DNA of 64,000 nt from Halomonas alkalisoli. Lineage in GTDB: Bacteria > Pseudomonadota > Gammaproteobacteria > Pseudomonadales > Halomonadaceae. The stretch spans positions 139,501-203,500 of the forward strand of contig NZ_JAKCMI010000027.1 of assembly GCF_021412585.1 (NCBI RefSeq), in the 5' to 3' direction. Below, piece by piece: positions 29,884 to 38,304 of the stretch (positions are counted from its first letter, which is position 1; the number at the start of each line of letters is the position of its first letter). Below the pieces are notes generated by a model, which was not told where the DNA came from, ran no database searches, and worked only from the letters and a program-made list of their open reading frames with translations. Both the position numbers and the translations under genes were made by a program.

Positions 29884-31206
29884 ATGGAAAAGCTACTGAC
29901 CCTGTGGGAGGGCTCGGGCCTCTACAATCTGGCCCCTGGCCAGGCGGTCATGATCGTGGTGGGCCTGGTGCTGCTCTACCTGGCGATCCACAAGAAATTC
30001 GAGCCGCTGCTGCTGGTGCCGATCGGCTTCGGCGGGATCCTCGCCAACATTCCCGAGGCGGGGCTGGCCATCTCGGCGCTGGACCAGGCCATCGAGGTGG
30101 CCAGGCCGGCCGTGCTGCATCAGATCGCCTCGGCGCTGGGGGCGACGCTCGACCCGCTGGCCGGCGAAGAGGCGTGGCGGGCGACCCTCAAGCTGATCGC
30201 CGACGACGGCGCCTCGCCCGATCAGCTGCGCGCTGCGCGGGATGTGGCCATGAACGTGGGCTACGGTGACGGGCTGCTCTACACCTTCTACGCGGTAGCC
30301 GTGGCATCGGGAATCGCACCGCTGCTGATCTTCATGGGCGTGGGCGCGATGACCGACTTCGGTCCGCTGCTGGCCAACCCGCGGACGCTGTTCCTGGGGG
30401 CCGCGGCCCAGTTCGGCATCTTCGCCACCCTGTTCGGGGCGGTCGGCATGACCACCCTGGGCTGGATGGACTTCTCGCTCGAACAGGCGGCCGCCATCGG
30501 CATCATCGGCGGTGCCGACGGCCCTACCTCGATCTATGTCTCCAGCGTGCTGGCCCCGGAGCTGCTGGGGGCGATCGCCGTGGCGGCCTACGCCTACATG
30601 GCGCTGGTGCCGCTGCTGCAGCCGCCGATCATGAAGCTGCTGACCTCCAAGCGTGAGCGGGCCATCACGATGACCCAGCTGCGGCCGGTCTCCAAGCTGG
30701 AGAAGATCGTCTTCCCGCTCCTGCTGTTGATGCTGGTGGCGCTCTTCCTGCCCGATGCGGCCCCGCTGCTGGGGATGTTCTGCTTCGGCAACCTGATGCG
30801 CGAATGTGGCGTGGTGGAGCGTCTGACCGATACGGCCCAGAATGCGCTGATCAACATCGTCACCATCGTGCTGGGGCTGGCGGTCGGCTCGCGGCTGATG
30901 GCGGAGAGCTTCCTCGCGCTCGAGACCCTGGGCATCATGGCGCTGGGCATGGTGGCGTTTGCCATCGGCACCGCGGCCGGGGTGCTGATGGCCAAGCTCA
31001 TGAACCTGATGAGCAAGATGCCGATCAACCCGCTGATCGGTGCCGCCGGGGTCTCCGCGGTGCCCATGGCGGCGCGCGTCGCCAACAAGGTGGGCCTGGA
31101 GTCCAATCCGCACAACTTCCTGCTGATGCACGCCATGGGACCCAACGTGGCCGGTGTCATCGGCTCGGCGGTGGCGGCGGGGGTGATGATCAAGTACCTG
31201 GGTTGA
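29884..31206 (+). CDS. oadB: Oxaloacetate decarboxylase beta subunit, Na+ pump
   Basis: A 440-residue multi-span membrane protein that decarboxylates carboxybiotin and pumps Na+. It carries the family motif [13 protein letters not shown] with the essential aspartate and the C-terminal [14 protein letters not shown] and [19 protein letters not shown] blocks. A large region near residues 55-125 (helical, [14 protein letters not shown]) is longer than in some homologues. Confidence 0.95.
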   Translation: MEKLLTLWEGSGLYNLAPGQAVMIVVGLVLLYLAIHKKFEPLLLVPIGFGGILANIPEAGLAISALDQAIEVARPAVLHQIASALGATLDPLAGEEAWRATLKLIADDGASPDQLRAARDVAMNVGYGDGLLYTFYAVAVASGIAPLLIFMGVGAMTDFGPLLANPRTLFLGAAAQFGIFATLFGAVGMTTLGWMDFSLEQAAAIGIIGGADGPTSIYVSSVLAPELLGAIAVAAYAYMALVPLLQPPIMKLLTSKRERAITMTQLRPVSKLEKIVFPLLLLMLVALFLPDAAPLLGMFCFGNLMRECGVVERLTDTAQNALINIVTIVLGLAVGSRLMAESFLALETLGIMALGMVAFAIGTAAGVLMAKLMNLMSKMPINPLIGAAGVSAVPMAARVANKVGLESNPHNFLLMHAMGPNVAGVIGSAVAAGVMIKYLG

Positions 31207-31254
31207 CCGGTAACTGGCGTTAACGGGGTTTTGGTCCGTGCCGCAGGAAAAAGG

Positions 31255-31287
31255 AAAAAGCCCATCAGGTCGCCTGATGGGCTTTTT
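31255..31287. terminator. Bidirectional terminator between oadB and the ferredoxin gene
   Basis: A perfect 15-bp stem (31255-31269 with 31273-31287) with five A and five T at the ends, serving both converging units. Confidence 0.9.
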
Positions 31288-31342
31288 CTGGTGTGGTGTC
31301 TTCTGCTTGCGGGGACTGTTCGGAAGAGGAGGTAGAGGGCAT

Positions 31343-31684
31343 CTACGAGCTGGTCACGGTGCCGGGCTTCTTCGGGCTGGCTGGGGTGACGGCAGCCTCC
31401 TGGGCCAGTTCCAGATCTTCCTCGACCCAAAGCTGGCAGGCAAGGCGATAGCCCTGCTCGAGGCGTGAGCCCAGCATCTTCTTCTCCTTCCAGTTGGGCT
31501 CGGCAAGAGTTTCTCCACCCTTGAGCACCTTGCACATGCACTTGGCACACTTGCCCATGCCGCAGCCGTAGCTGAGGTGGGGGTAGGGAAACTGGCGTAT
31601 GCCGGCACGCACGACCAGGTTGGTCTTGGGCTGGACTTCTCCTTCGAAGACCTCGCCGTTCTTGTGAATCTTGATCAGGGGCAT
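31343..31684 (-). CDS. [2Fe-2S] plant-type ferredoxin
   Basis: A 113-residue electron carrier with ligand pattern CGMGKCAKC (C-x4-C-x2-C) and a fourth cysteine in YRLACQ. ATG 31684 is preferred over GTG 31693 because AGGTGA sits correctly before it. A GGTATACC operator lies 76-90 bases upstream, which puts this gene in the same probable regulon as the operon at 43.5 kb. It stands alone, separated from the permease gene by a terminator. Its partner is unknown; a role feeding the regulon's oxygenase is an inference. Confidence 0.85.
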   Translation of the reverse strand: MPLIKIHKNGEVFEGEVQPKTNLVVRAGIRQFPYPHLSYGCGMGKCAKCMCKVLKGGETLAEPNWKEKKMLGSRLEQGYRLACQLWVEEDLELAQEAAVTPASPKKPGTVTSS

Positions 31685-31753
31685 AGTCGTCACCTAGCTC
31701 ATTATCGTCAGATTGTGCGTGGGGGTTCACTGCACGGTATGGGCTTTGCTTCA

Positions 31754-31777
31754 TGGAATATGGTATACCATGTGCCA
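31754..31777. promoter_or_regulatory. GGTATACC operator 1, upstream of the ferredoxin gene
   Basis: Core ATGGTATACCAT (31760-31771), a 12-bp perfect palindrome, with outer arms TGGAA and TGCCA at matching distance. A minus-strand TTGACG -35-like box lies just upstream, so a bound repressor would cover the promoter. The form fits GntR/FadR-group operators. Confidence 0.7.
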
Positions 31778-31824
31778 TGTGATGGGTTTCGTCAACCCTC
31801 CGTTCCTCTATTTTTCATGCCCTG

Positions 31825-31859
31825 CAAATAGAATCACCCGGCGCCGAGGCGCCGGGTGA
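31825..31859 (-). terminator. Terminator of the permease gene
   Basis: GC-rich hairpin with arms TCACCCGGCGCC and GGCGCCGGGTGA (31834-31859), followed on the minus strand by TTCTATTT. Confidence 0.75.
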
Positions 31860-31890
31860 GGTGGTCACAGCCAGGTTGGGCGCACTGATC

Positions 31891-33372
31891 CTACATCAGC
31901 AAGAACACGGCTAGCAGTGAGGCCACGACGATACCCGAGATGACCGGTACGAAATTGCGTCGCACCAAGGCTGCGGGGCTGACCCCGGCAATGCCGGCAT
32001 CAGCTGCCACGCCGAAAGCCCAGGCTGCCAGCGTGCCGCCGCCGGCGAAAATCGCCGCTACCTGCCCGAGGGCTGCCAGCACGTGGATGTCGACATCGGC
32101 TGCGGTACCCAGTGCGCCTGACAGTGAACCCACCAGCGGAAGGCCGGAGAAGCCGGAGCCATCCATGCCGGAAAGCAGACCTATGAAGGCCATGCCGAAG
32201 GTCAGCAGGAAGATATTGCCATCAATGTAATGGCCGATGTTGTGACCGATATCGAAGAGGAATCCAGCTGCACCTGCACCGATGACCTCGGCGGAGTGAC
32301 CCGGGTGGCCGAGGAAGAAGAAGCCGGCGATGGGGATGATCGGGGCGAAGATCTTGATAGCGAAGAAGAAGCCTTCACGGGTATAGGAGCTGATGCCATC
32401 CAAGGCGTGGTGGCCATGTGAAGCGAACGAGGAGAGCACCAGCAGCACGGTGGCCGTGCCGCCCAGCAGTGCCGTGGCACCGCCGCCGCGAATCGCCTGG
32501 TCGGGCAGGAACAGTGCGCGATAGATCATCAGTCCGGCGATGCCGATCAGGATCACCGGTACGGCCACGGCAAAGATGCGTGCGTAGGGACCGGCTTCGG
32601 GTTCGACTTCTTCCTTTACAGTATCAGTGCACACCGCTGCGGCACCTGCCGAACGGGGGGCAAAGACTTCGTCGCCCTTGGGCGCTTCGAGGACGCCGGA
32701 GCGCATATCCCGACGGAGGTTCAGGCAGGCCAGGGTGATGGCCACGACACCCACGACGACTGAGAACAGCAGGGTATAGGGTACCAGCGTGGTGGTTTCG
32801 ATCCCCGCGGCACTGGCCGTCAGGCGGCTGGCGCCCTGAATGATCGGGTCGGCCGACAGGGCCATGCCGTGGCCGAACAGGTTGACGGCCATGGCAGCGC
32901 CGATGGCGGGCAGGCCGACCTGCATGGCAACCGGGATCAGCACGGTGCCCACCAGGGCCACGGCCGGAGTCGGCCAGAAGAAGGCGGCCGCCACATACAT
33001 CGTCACGCCGAGCACGAAGAAGGCGGTCCAAGGTCCCACCATCAATTTCTTCATGGGTGCGACCATGAGCCGGTCGGCACCCTGGCTCTGCAGCGATTTC
33101 AGCATCGCCACCATCAGGGCGATGACCAGCATGATATCAAACAGTTCGGTACCGGCGTTCAGCAGGGCCCGAAAGACCACCTGTACGGCAAAGATGACCT
33201 GGTTGAGAGGACCTTCGTGCTGAGGCTCGGCGAGCAGGCCCAGCAGGAAGATACCGACTATCGAGGGGACGATGACCCCTTTGCGAAAGCCGATGGAGAC
33301 GAAAATCGCCAGGATGACCAGCAGGAACACCCAGTGCGACGCGGTTAGTTGTACCTGTTCAAGTTGTTCCAT
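31891..33372 (-). CDS. Multi-pass membrane permease, ion-transporter superfamily-like
   Basis: A 493-residue protein with roughly 12 hydrophobic segments (for example HWVFLLVILAIFVSIGF and IVVASLLAVFLLM). It has re-entrant-looking glycine-rich loops such as NLFGHGMALSADP and FDIGHNIGHYIDG, and an acidic cytoplasmic loop near residues 245-285. The overall look is that of a carboxylate or gluconate-type secondary transporter; I cannot name the family with confidence. The start at MEQLEQVQL has AAGGTG upstream; the frame runs 130 codons further without protein-like sequence. Its position in the GntR-regulated region suggests it imports the pathway substrate. Confidence 0.7.
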   Translation of the reverse strand: MEQLEQVQLTASHWVFLLVILAIFVSIGFRKGVIVPSIVGIFLLGLLAEPQHEGPLNQVIFAVQVVFRALLNAGTELFDIMLVIALMVAMLKSLQSQGADRLMVAPMKKLMVGPWTAFFVLGVTMYVAAAFFWPTPAVALVGTVLIPVAMQVGLPAIGAAMAVNLFGHGMALSADPIIQGASRLTASAAGIETTTLVPYTLLFSVVVGVVAITLACLNLRRDMRSGVLEAPKGDEVFAPRSAGAAAVCTDTVKEEVEPEAGPYARIFAVAVPVILIGIAGLMIYRALFLPDQAIRGGGATALLGGTATVLLVLSSFASHGHHALDGISSYTREGFFFAIKIFAPIIPIAGFFFLGHPGHSAEVIGAGAAGFLFDIGHNIGHYIDGNIFLLTFGMAFIGLLSGMDGSGFSGLPLVGSLSGALGTAADVDIHVLAALGQVAAIFAGGGTLAAWAFGVAADAGIAGVSPAALVRRNFVPVISGIVVASLLAVFLLM

Positions 33373-33566
33373 ATTGCACCTTGGATTGTGTTTGTCAGGT
33401 TTGGGGTAGCGTTGTTCTTGTTGATCGCTGCCTTGTTGCAGTGCCGTTACGCCAGTCAGGCGAGGGGCACCGACGCGCCTTCCAGCATGTGATTCAACGG
33501 GGTATTGGCTGCATGGGTATTCTCCAGTTTGGTCAATGGTCAGCCCGCTGCCAGGCTGCCTGAGGG

Positions 33567-34097
33567 TTAGCCCAGCATGACGGCGCCATAGAGCAGTGCG
33601 CCCAGTACCACGAATGCGGGGTGTGTTCTGAAGCGAAGCAGGGCGATGGCCGCCGCCGCACCGATCAGTAGCGTGTGAGCCAGGCCGGCCCCATCGACAC
33701 CTTCCATGAAGAAACTGGCCACCAGCCACGCCATCATCATCGCGATGACGGGGCGAACCCACTGGCTCATGCGCTTCACGCGCGGCGAGTCGCGGTGGCG
33801 ATAAAGCAGGCCCAGTGCGCCCAGCATCAGCAGCAGCGAGGGAACGACCGTGGCAAAGACCGCCACCAGGGCGCCGCCGATGCCGGCGACCTCATAGCCC
33901 ACATAGCCGGCCATCTTGGTGGCGATGGGGCTTGGCAGGGCGTTGCCCAGCGCCAGGATCTCGGCGAACTCCTGTGCGGTCATCCAGCCGTAATGGCCGA
34001 CCACTTCAGCCTCTATCAGCGGGATGATGGCCGGGCCACCGCCGTAGCCGATGATGTTGGGGATGAAGAAGGCGAGGAAGAGTTCGGCGTGGATCAT
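33567..34097 (-). CDS. Short CHR-family (chromate-transporter-like) protein, second of pair A
   Basis: A 176-residue membrane protein with the CHR signature NIIGYGGGPAIIPLIEAE and LALGNALPSPIATKMAGYVGY. Two such half-length proteins together form one transporter. Its ATG overlaps the stop of the partner (ATGA). Very similar to 45719-46252. Chromate export is the named function of the family, but the real substrate here is unproven. Confidence 0.85.
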   Translation of the reverse strand: MIHAELFLAFFIPNIIGYGGGPAIIPLIEAEVVGHYGWMTAQEFAEILALGNALPSPIATKMAGYVGYEVAGIGGALVAVFATVVPSLLLMLGALGLLYRHRDSPRVKRMSQWVRPVIAMMMAWLVASFFMEGVDGAGLAHTLLIGAAAAIALLRFRTHPAFVVLGALLYGAVMLG

Positions 34098-34681
34098 GGC
34101 GTCGCTCCTTCTGCCGACTTCGCTTTCGGCGCCGGCTGCAGCAATGCCGTAACGAGGATGGCGCCGATGACCCAGCCGGGATGGATGCCGAGCCAGTAGA
34201 TGAGCCCGCCGGCGATGGCTGCCATGCCCAGGCTCACCGTCCAGCCGAGCGCCAGGCGGGACTTGTGCAGGAAGTCCCAGGCGAGCTGGGCCATCATCAC
34301 CATGACGACAGGAACCACGCCTTGTCCCATGCCGTGGATCCAGCTCACGCCACGGTAGTGACTGAACAGCCCCAGCATGAGAATCATCGCCACGATCATC
34401 GGCAGGATCACGGCGAGCACGGCATTGGCACAGCCGGCCACGCCGCCGATGCGATAACCGATGTATCCCGGCATCTTGGTGGCAATGGGGCCGGGCAGGG
34501 TATTGGCGATGGCAAGGATGTCGGCGAACTCCTCGTCTTCCAGCCAGCCGTGACGCTTGACCACTTCCTGGTGTACCAAAGGGATCATGGAAGGGCCTCC
34601 GCCGAACCCCAGCAGGCCGATTCGAAGGAAGGAGAAGAATATCCTGCCCTGTATCGGCCCGCTCATGACGTGCTCATCCAT
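34094..34681 (-). CDS. Short CHR-family (chromate-transporter-like) protein, first of pair A
   Basis: A 195-residue membrane protein with FGGGPSMIPLVHQEVV and the NTLPGPIATKMPGYIGY motif, partner of the gene at 33567. A second ATG six codons on (MSGPIQ) is an alternative start. It lies divergent from the GntR gene; the shared interval carries operator 2. Pair B at 45.7-46.8 kb is a close paralogue. Confidence 0.85.
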   Translation of the reverse strand: MDEHVMSGPIQGRIFFSFLRIGLLGFGGGPSMIPLVHQEVVKRHGWLEDEEFADILAIANTLPGPIATKMPGYIGYRIGGVAGCANAVLAVILPMIVAMILMLGLFSHYRGVSWIHGMGQGVVPVVMVMMAQLAWDFLHKSRLALGWTVSLGMAAIAGGLIYWLGIHPGWVIGAILVTALLQPAPKAKSAEGATP

Positions 34682-34799
34682 GCGGGGGTGCTGTGGAATA
34701 AAATCATTGAAATCATCATCATACCGATGTCCAGTTGAGCGTTTTCCTGGTAATAATCGATTATTTGACCTAGAGTATGATGCTCAGGAGAGGGTCGTC

Positions 34800-34823
34800 A
34801 AGGCCCCGGTATACCAAATCCCA
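34800..34823. promoter_or_regulatory. GGTATACC operator 2, GntR leader
   Basis: Core CGGTATACCA (34807-34816) with right arm TCCCA; the left arm is weak. It sits 30 bases before the GntR start codon, as expected for autoregulation. A minus-strand TTGACG-N16-CATACT promoter for the CHR pair lies beside it, and a TATGAT box for the plus strand is at 34776. Confidence 0.65.
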
Positions 34824-34844
34824 AATAATTTTTGGAAGCACGCC

Positions 34845-35498
34845 ATGACACAGAATGCAAAGCAGCCGGGTGCTACGGCATCGAGCAGGATTTTCGAGGT
34901 CCTTCGCCAGGATCTGCTCAGTGGACGATTCGGGGCCGGCGAGAGGCTGTCGATCAGCTCACTGAAGGAGACCTACCAGGTCGGGCTGAGCCCGCTGCGC
35001 GAAGCGCTAAACCGGCTGGCGGCCTCTGGCCTGCTGCGCCAGGAGAACCAGCGCGGCTTTCGGGTGCTTGAGCTGACCCGGCGTGAGCTCGACGACATCA
35101 CCGAGATGCGCCGCCAGATGGAGGGAATGGCGATCGAGCGTGCCATCGCCCATGGCGACGAGGAATGGGAGTCCCAGCTGCTGGCGGCCAATCATCGACT
35201 GACCCGCGCCGGGACTTCGACCCCATTGCGTGAGTGGGAGCAGCTGCATACGCGGTTTCACAACGCCCTGGTGGCGCCCTGCGGTTCGGTCTGGCTGCTG
35301 CGCTTCATCAGCCAGCTGCACGACCAGTTCGATCGCTATCGGCGAGTCGCGCCCAGTGCCCCGGAGCTGAGGCAGCGGCTCGATGCCCAGCACGGCGAGC
35401 TCGTGGAGCTGGCGCTGACACGCGATGCGAAAAGGGCCCGGGCATTGATCGAGGAGCACATCACGCTCTCCAGCCAGGTGGCTCAGCGCAGCTGTTAG
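34845..35498 (+). CDS. GntR-family (FCD) transcriptional regulator, candidate regulon repressor
   Basis: 217 residues. N-terminal winged helix (about 10-75, with LSISSLKETYQVGLSPLREALNRL cut as LKETYQVGLSPLREALNRL) and C-terminal all-helical FCD ligand domain with conserved metal-site histidines (FHNAL and QHGEL). The ATG at 34845 has GGAAG upstream; the frame extends upstream through intergenic DNA. With operator 2 in its own leader and four matching sites nearby, it is the best candidate for the repressor of the 31-44 kb regulon. The inducer is unknown. Confidence 0.85.
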   Translation: MTQNAKQPGATASSRIFEVLRQDLLSGRFGAGERLSISSLKETYQVGLSPLREALNRLAASGLLRQENQRGFRVLELTRRELDDITEMRRQMEGMAIERAIAHGDEEWESQLLAANHRLTRAGTSTPLREWEQLHTRFHNALVAPCGSVWLLRFISQLHDQFDRYRRVAPSAPELRQRLDAQHGELVELALTRDAKRARALIEEHITLSSQVAQRSC

Positions 35499-35685
35499 AC
35501 ACTGACCGAAAACTGGCTGTGCTCGGCCATACGGCGTTAAAAATCGGCTCCTGACCGAAGGGTTGCGTGCGCCGATCCCGCAGACAGCGCCTGAAACGTG
35601 GCTGAAGGCGTCGGAGATCGCCGCACGGGTGGGGCAAGTTTATGCTGATCGGGCTTTACAGGTGGACCGGAGTTGCGCTAGTTTC

Positions 35686-35709
35686 GGGCATACGGTATAC
35701 CATATGCCA
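35686..35709. promoter_or_regulatory. GGTATACC operator 3, upstream of the creatininase-family gene
   Basis: The best-formed copy: GGCATA, one base, GGTATACC (35694-35701), one base, TATGCC, nearly symmetric over 22 bases. It lies about 95 bases before the hydrolase ATG in a 304-base gap (35499-35802) that otherwise shows no gene. Confidence 0.75.
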
Positions 35710-35802
35710 TAAGATGCGACCCTGACGAATGACATCAGGGCCTTGCCCCGAGGCGTTGAATGCGCGATGCCCGGTGGGTGCAAGGCCCGAAAGGAGAACC
35801 GG

Positions 35803-36588
35803 ATGAACGGTTTCGTACTGACCGAGATGACCTGGCCTGAGGTCGAGGAAGCGCTGAAGACCGCCCGCATGGCCATCATTCCGGTGGGCGCCCACGAGCA
35901 GCACGGACCCCACATGAAGGAGAGCTGCGATGCGGTGCTGGCCACCGAGATGGCCAAGCGACTCGCCACGGCGCTTCATCCCGACGTCGTGGTGACACCC
36001 ACCGTCAACATGGGGATATCCCCGCACCACATGAATTTCCCCGGGACCATCAGCCTGCGGCCCGAAACCCTGCTGGCACTCTTGCGGGACATGGTGGAAT
36101 CGCTGAAACGGCACGGCATTACCCGTGTGCTGTTCCTGAATGGCCATGGCGGCAATCAGTCGACCCTCGGCCTGGCCTGCACCAGCCTTACCCAGGAGCT
36201 CGGTGTGGCGTGCTACTTCGCCAAGACCACCGCTGCCGCCAAGACGGCGATGAAGGAGCACATCCACTCGACGCTCTATGGCCACAGCTGCGAGCGCGAG
36301 GTCTCGGAGGCCTATTACCTGGCGCCTCACCTGGTCCACCCCGACAGGCTGGAGAAGGGTGACATCGTCACCGGCGGGCGCTGGGAGGGGCTGCGCCCCG
36401 GCAACCCCATCCAGGGTTTCTACCATTACGAGGAGATGACTCGTAACGGCTGCATCGGGGATGCGACCCAGGCCAGCTACGAGATCGGCCAGGCGATCGT
36501 CGAGGAGGCGCTGGAAGGGCTGACGACGGCGGTCAGGGAGATTCTGGCCGAACCGGTTCAGACGGCGGCGCCAGTGGAACTCGCCTGA
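35803..36588 (+). CDS. Creatininase-family metal-dependent amidohydrolase
   Basis: 261 residues. Metal-ligand pattern E32-x-H34 in GAHEQHGPHM, D43, the histidine of NGHGGN (about residue 112), and a later glutamate, as in creatininase and related cyclic-amide hydrolases. The ATG has AAGGAG six bases upstream. Operator 3 lies upstream. In this setting I infer hydrolysis of a cyclic or simple amide intermediate; creatinine itself is not implied, since the family is broad (it includes formamide and peptide hydrolases). Confidence 0.85.
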   Translation: MNGFVLTEMTWPEVEEALKTARMAIIPVGAHEQHGPHMKESCDAVLATEMAKRLATALHPDVVVTPTVNMGISPHHMNFPGTISLRPETLLALLRDMVESLKRHGITRVLFLNGHGGNQSTLGLACTSLTQELGVACYFAKTTAAAKTAMKEHIHSTLYGHSCEREVSEAYYLAPHLVHPDRLEKGDIVTGGRWEGLRPGNPIQGFYHYEEMTRNGCIGDATQASYEIGQAIVEEALEGLTTAVREILAEPVQTAAPVELA

Positions 36589-36663
36589 GATCGGCCTTCG
36601 ATGCCGCTATCGGGTGAAGTCGCCCGGAGGCATGCTACTACAATGACGAAAGAGGGCACTGTT

Positions 36664-36972
36664 ATGTACATCATCCTGACAAGCAAGTCCGACGAATATG
36701 ATGCCAGGCCGGACAGCGGCATCTCGCCTGTCGAGTCCTATGCCTACTACTTCTACGGCAAGAAGAAAGCCGACTTCACCATTGCCGAAGTCGAGGCCGA
36801 TGGCAGCCGGGTCAGCATCGTCGAGTGTGGTGACAACGGGCTGACCAACAGCGTACCGATCAAGTTCTTCGAGAAGTTCGCGACCGTGGAAGAGGCTCGC
36901 CAGGAGCTGAAGCAACTGGTCACCTTCGGCACCATCGATACGCGCCTCGAGAGGGTTGCAGCGGTGTCGTAA
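36664..36972 (+). CDS. Small conserved-looking protein of unknown function
   Basis: 102 residues starting MYIILTSKSDEYD, with AGAGGG seven bases before the ATG; a longer start at 36643 is possible. It is soluble and acidic, with no cysteine cluster or signal peptide. A middle segment SYAYYFYGKKKADFTIAEV and a helical C terminus suggest a small alpha/beta fold. It follows the creatininase-family gene by 75 bases and ends at a terminator, so it is probably cotranscribed. I do not recognise a function. Confidence 0.7.
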   Translation: MYIILTSKSDEYDARPDSGISPVESYAYYFYGKKKADFTIAEVEADGSRVSIVECGDNGLTNSVPIKFFEKFATVEEARQELKQLVTFGTIDTRLERVAAVS

Positions 36973-36996
36973 CCGGCTGTTCGAAATGCGCGATAC

Positions 36997-37024
36997 AGCC
37001 CCGTGGGTCTCCCGCGGGGCTTTC
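36997..37024 (+). terminator. Terminator of the creatininase-family unit
   Basis: An 11-bp stem (36997-37007 with 37011-37021, one wobble), loop TCT, then TTCTGC. Confidence 0.8.
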
Positions 37025-37091
37025 TGCATACTGGCTTACTGCTTGCTGAAGGTACGTCGACTTGGCCAGGGGGCCCAGGCTGCACTCTTCA

Positions 37092-37119
37092 CGATACTTC
37101 CCCCACGACACTTCCCCCA
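37092..37119. repeat. 14-bp tandem duplication upstream of the second GntR gene
   Basis: CGA(T/C)ACTTCCCCCA occurs at 37092-37105 and 37106-37119 with one mismatch. Confidence 0.85.
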
Positions 37120-37208
37120 CGGTGCTTCGTATGCCAGGAAAGTCCCGCTGTGGTATCCTGTTACATCTGATTATTTCTTGTTTTTTGGCCACTCGAAGGT
37201 AAGTCCCC

Positions 37209-37868
37209 ATGGCAGAGACCTGGACTCAGGAAGACCTCTCCCCGATCCGCGACAAGGTGTATGTCTACCTCAAGGACGCGATACTGCGTGGGGAATACAA
37301 GGCGGGTGATCGGCTGGTCGAGCGGGTATTGGCCGAGAAACTCAATATCAGTCGTACCCCCATCCGCGAGGCGCTGTTTCGACTCGAGACCCAGCGGTTC
37401 GTGCGAACGGTGCCGCGCAAGGGGGTGGTGGTCAACGAGATCACCCAGGCCGAGATCCTGGAAGTCTTCATGATCCTGGCTTCCCTCGAGTCACTGGCCG
37501 CGCGGCTGGCGGCCCAGAAGGTCAACGATGCCATCATCGCCGAAATCGACCAGCTCATGGCCGAGATGGAGGAGGCGTTGAACAACGGGGGTGGCGACGA
37601 GGTCGAGCTCAACGTCAAGTACAACGAGCTGATCGGGCGTGCCTCCGGCAATCCCAAGCTTCACGAGATGCTGGTCGACCTCAAGGATTACGTGCGCGCC
37701 TTCTCAAATCTCAGCAGCGCCTTGCCCGGCCGCACCAAGGCGGCCCTTCGTGAGCACCAGGACGTACTGAGCGCGATCCGCAGTGGAGAAGCAGACTTGG
37801 CCGAGAATTTTACCCGCATCCACCTCGAGAAGTCCCGCCAGGCCTATATGAGCCGCTCTCAGGCTTGA
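37209..37868 (+). CDS. GntR-family (FCD) transcriptional regulator, second
   Basis: 219 residues with winged helix (AEKLNISRTPIREALFRLE) and FCD domain. It has no GGTATACC copy upstream and its recognition helix differs from the first GntR protein (NISRTPIREAL against QVGLSPLREAL), so it may control a different site or respond to another ligand. It converges on the minus-strand operon and shares a bidirectional terminator with it. It is a second candidate for control of the region. Confidence 0.85.
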   Translation: MAETWTQEDLSPIRDKVYVYLKDAILRGEYKAGDRLVERVLAEKLNISRTPIREALFRLETQRFVRTVPRKGVVVNEITQAEILEVFMILASLESLAARLAAQKVNDAIIAEIDQLMAEMEEALNNGGGDEVELNVKYNELIGRASGNPKLHEMLVDLKDYVRAFSNLSSALPGRTKAALREHQDVLSAIRSGEADLAENFTRIHLEKSRQAYMSRSQA

Positions 37869-37893
37869 GATGGGTGTCGGGCGTTTACACGAC

Positions 37894-37924
37894 AGACCCC
37901 GGGCGCCACAGGCGCCCGGGGTCT
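37894..37924. terminator. Bidirectional terminator between the second GntR gene and the minus operon
   Basis: A perfect 14-bp GC-rich stem (37894-37907 with 37911-37924), loop ACA. It ends the seven-gene operon on the minus strand. Confidence 0.85.
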
Positions 37925-37970
37925 CGTTCCTCAGGTTGGCTCATCCAGGAGGTCGGCAAGCTCGTCTCCT

Positions 37971-38261
37971 TCAGACGCCTCCGACAAGCCGAATATCCCT
38001 GACCGCGCCATCGCCGAGGGCTTCCAGCGCTGCAGCGTAAGCCTCTCCATCATGCGTCGCACGGGCACTCTCCAGATCGGGAAACTCGATGATGATGGTG
38101 CGGTCCTGTTGGCCGTCCTCATAGGCATAAGCCGCCACATCCCTCGCCAGGAAGATGCCGCCGCCAGCGGCGATGGCAGGGATTGCCAGCTGTATGTAGC
38201 TGGCATACTTCTTCGCATCCGTTATTTCACGATAGCAAGAGACCCAATAGGCTTTACTCAT
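37971..38261 (-). CDS. DUF1330 family protein
   Basis: A 96-residue ferredoxin-like-fold protein with the family segments YWVSCYREITD, YEDGQQDRTIIIEFPDLESA and YAAALEALG. Function in the family is unknown; such small barrels often act as dimeric enzymes or intermediate-handling proteins. AAGGAG precedes the ATG. It is the last gene of the operon that begins at 43502. Confidence 0.85.
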   Translation of the reverse strand: MSKAYWVSCYREITDAKKYASYIQLAIPAIAAGGGIFLARDVAAYAYEDGQQDRTIIIEFPDLESARATHDGEAYAAALEALGDGAVRDIRLVGGV

Positions 38262-38304
38262 CTCTCGAACTCCTTGTGTAAGAGGGCGACATGTCGAGCC
38301 TTGT

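Noticed and set aside
33373..33762. N-terminal extension of the permease frame
   Set aside because: The added 130 residues are Arg/Gly/His-rich and span an intergenic gap into the CHR gene; the internal ATG with AAGGTG fits far better.
35499..35680. Possible remnant of a mobile element after the GntR gene
   Set aside because: Two similar CTGACCGA pieces (about 35502 and 35552) are visible, but no terminal repeats or transposase fragment; not enough to call.
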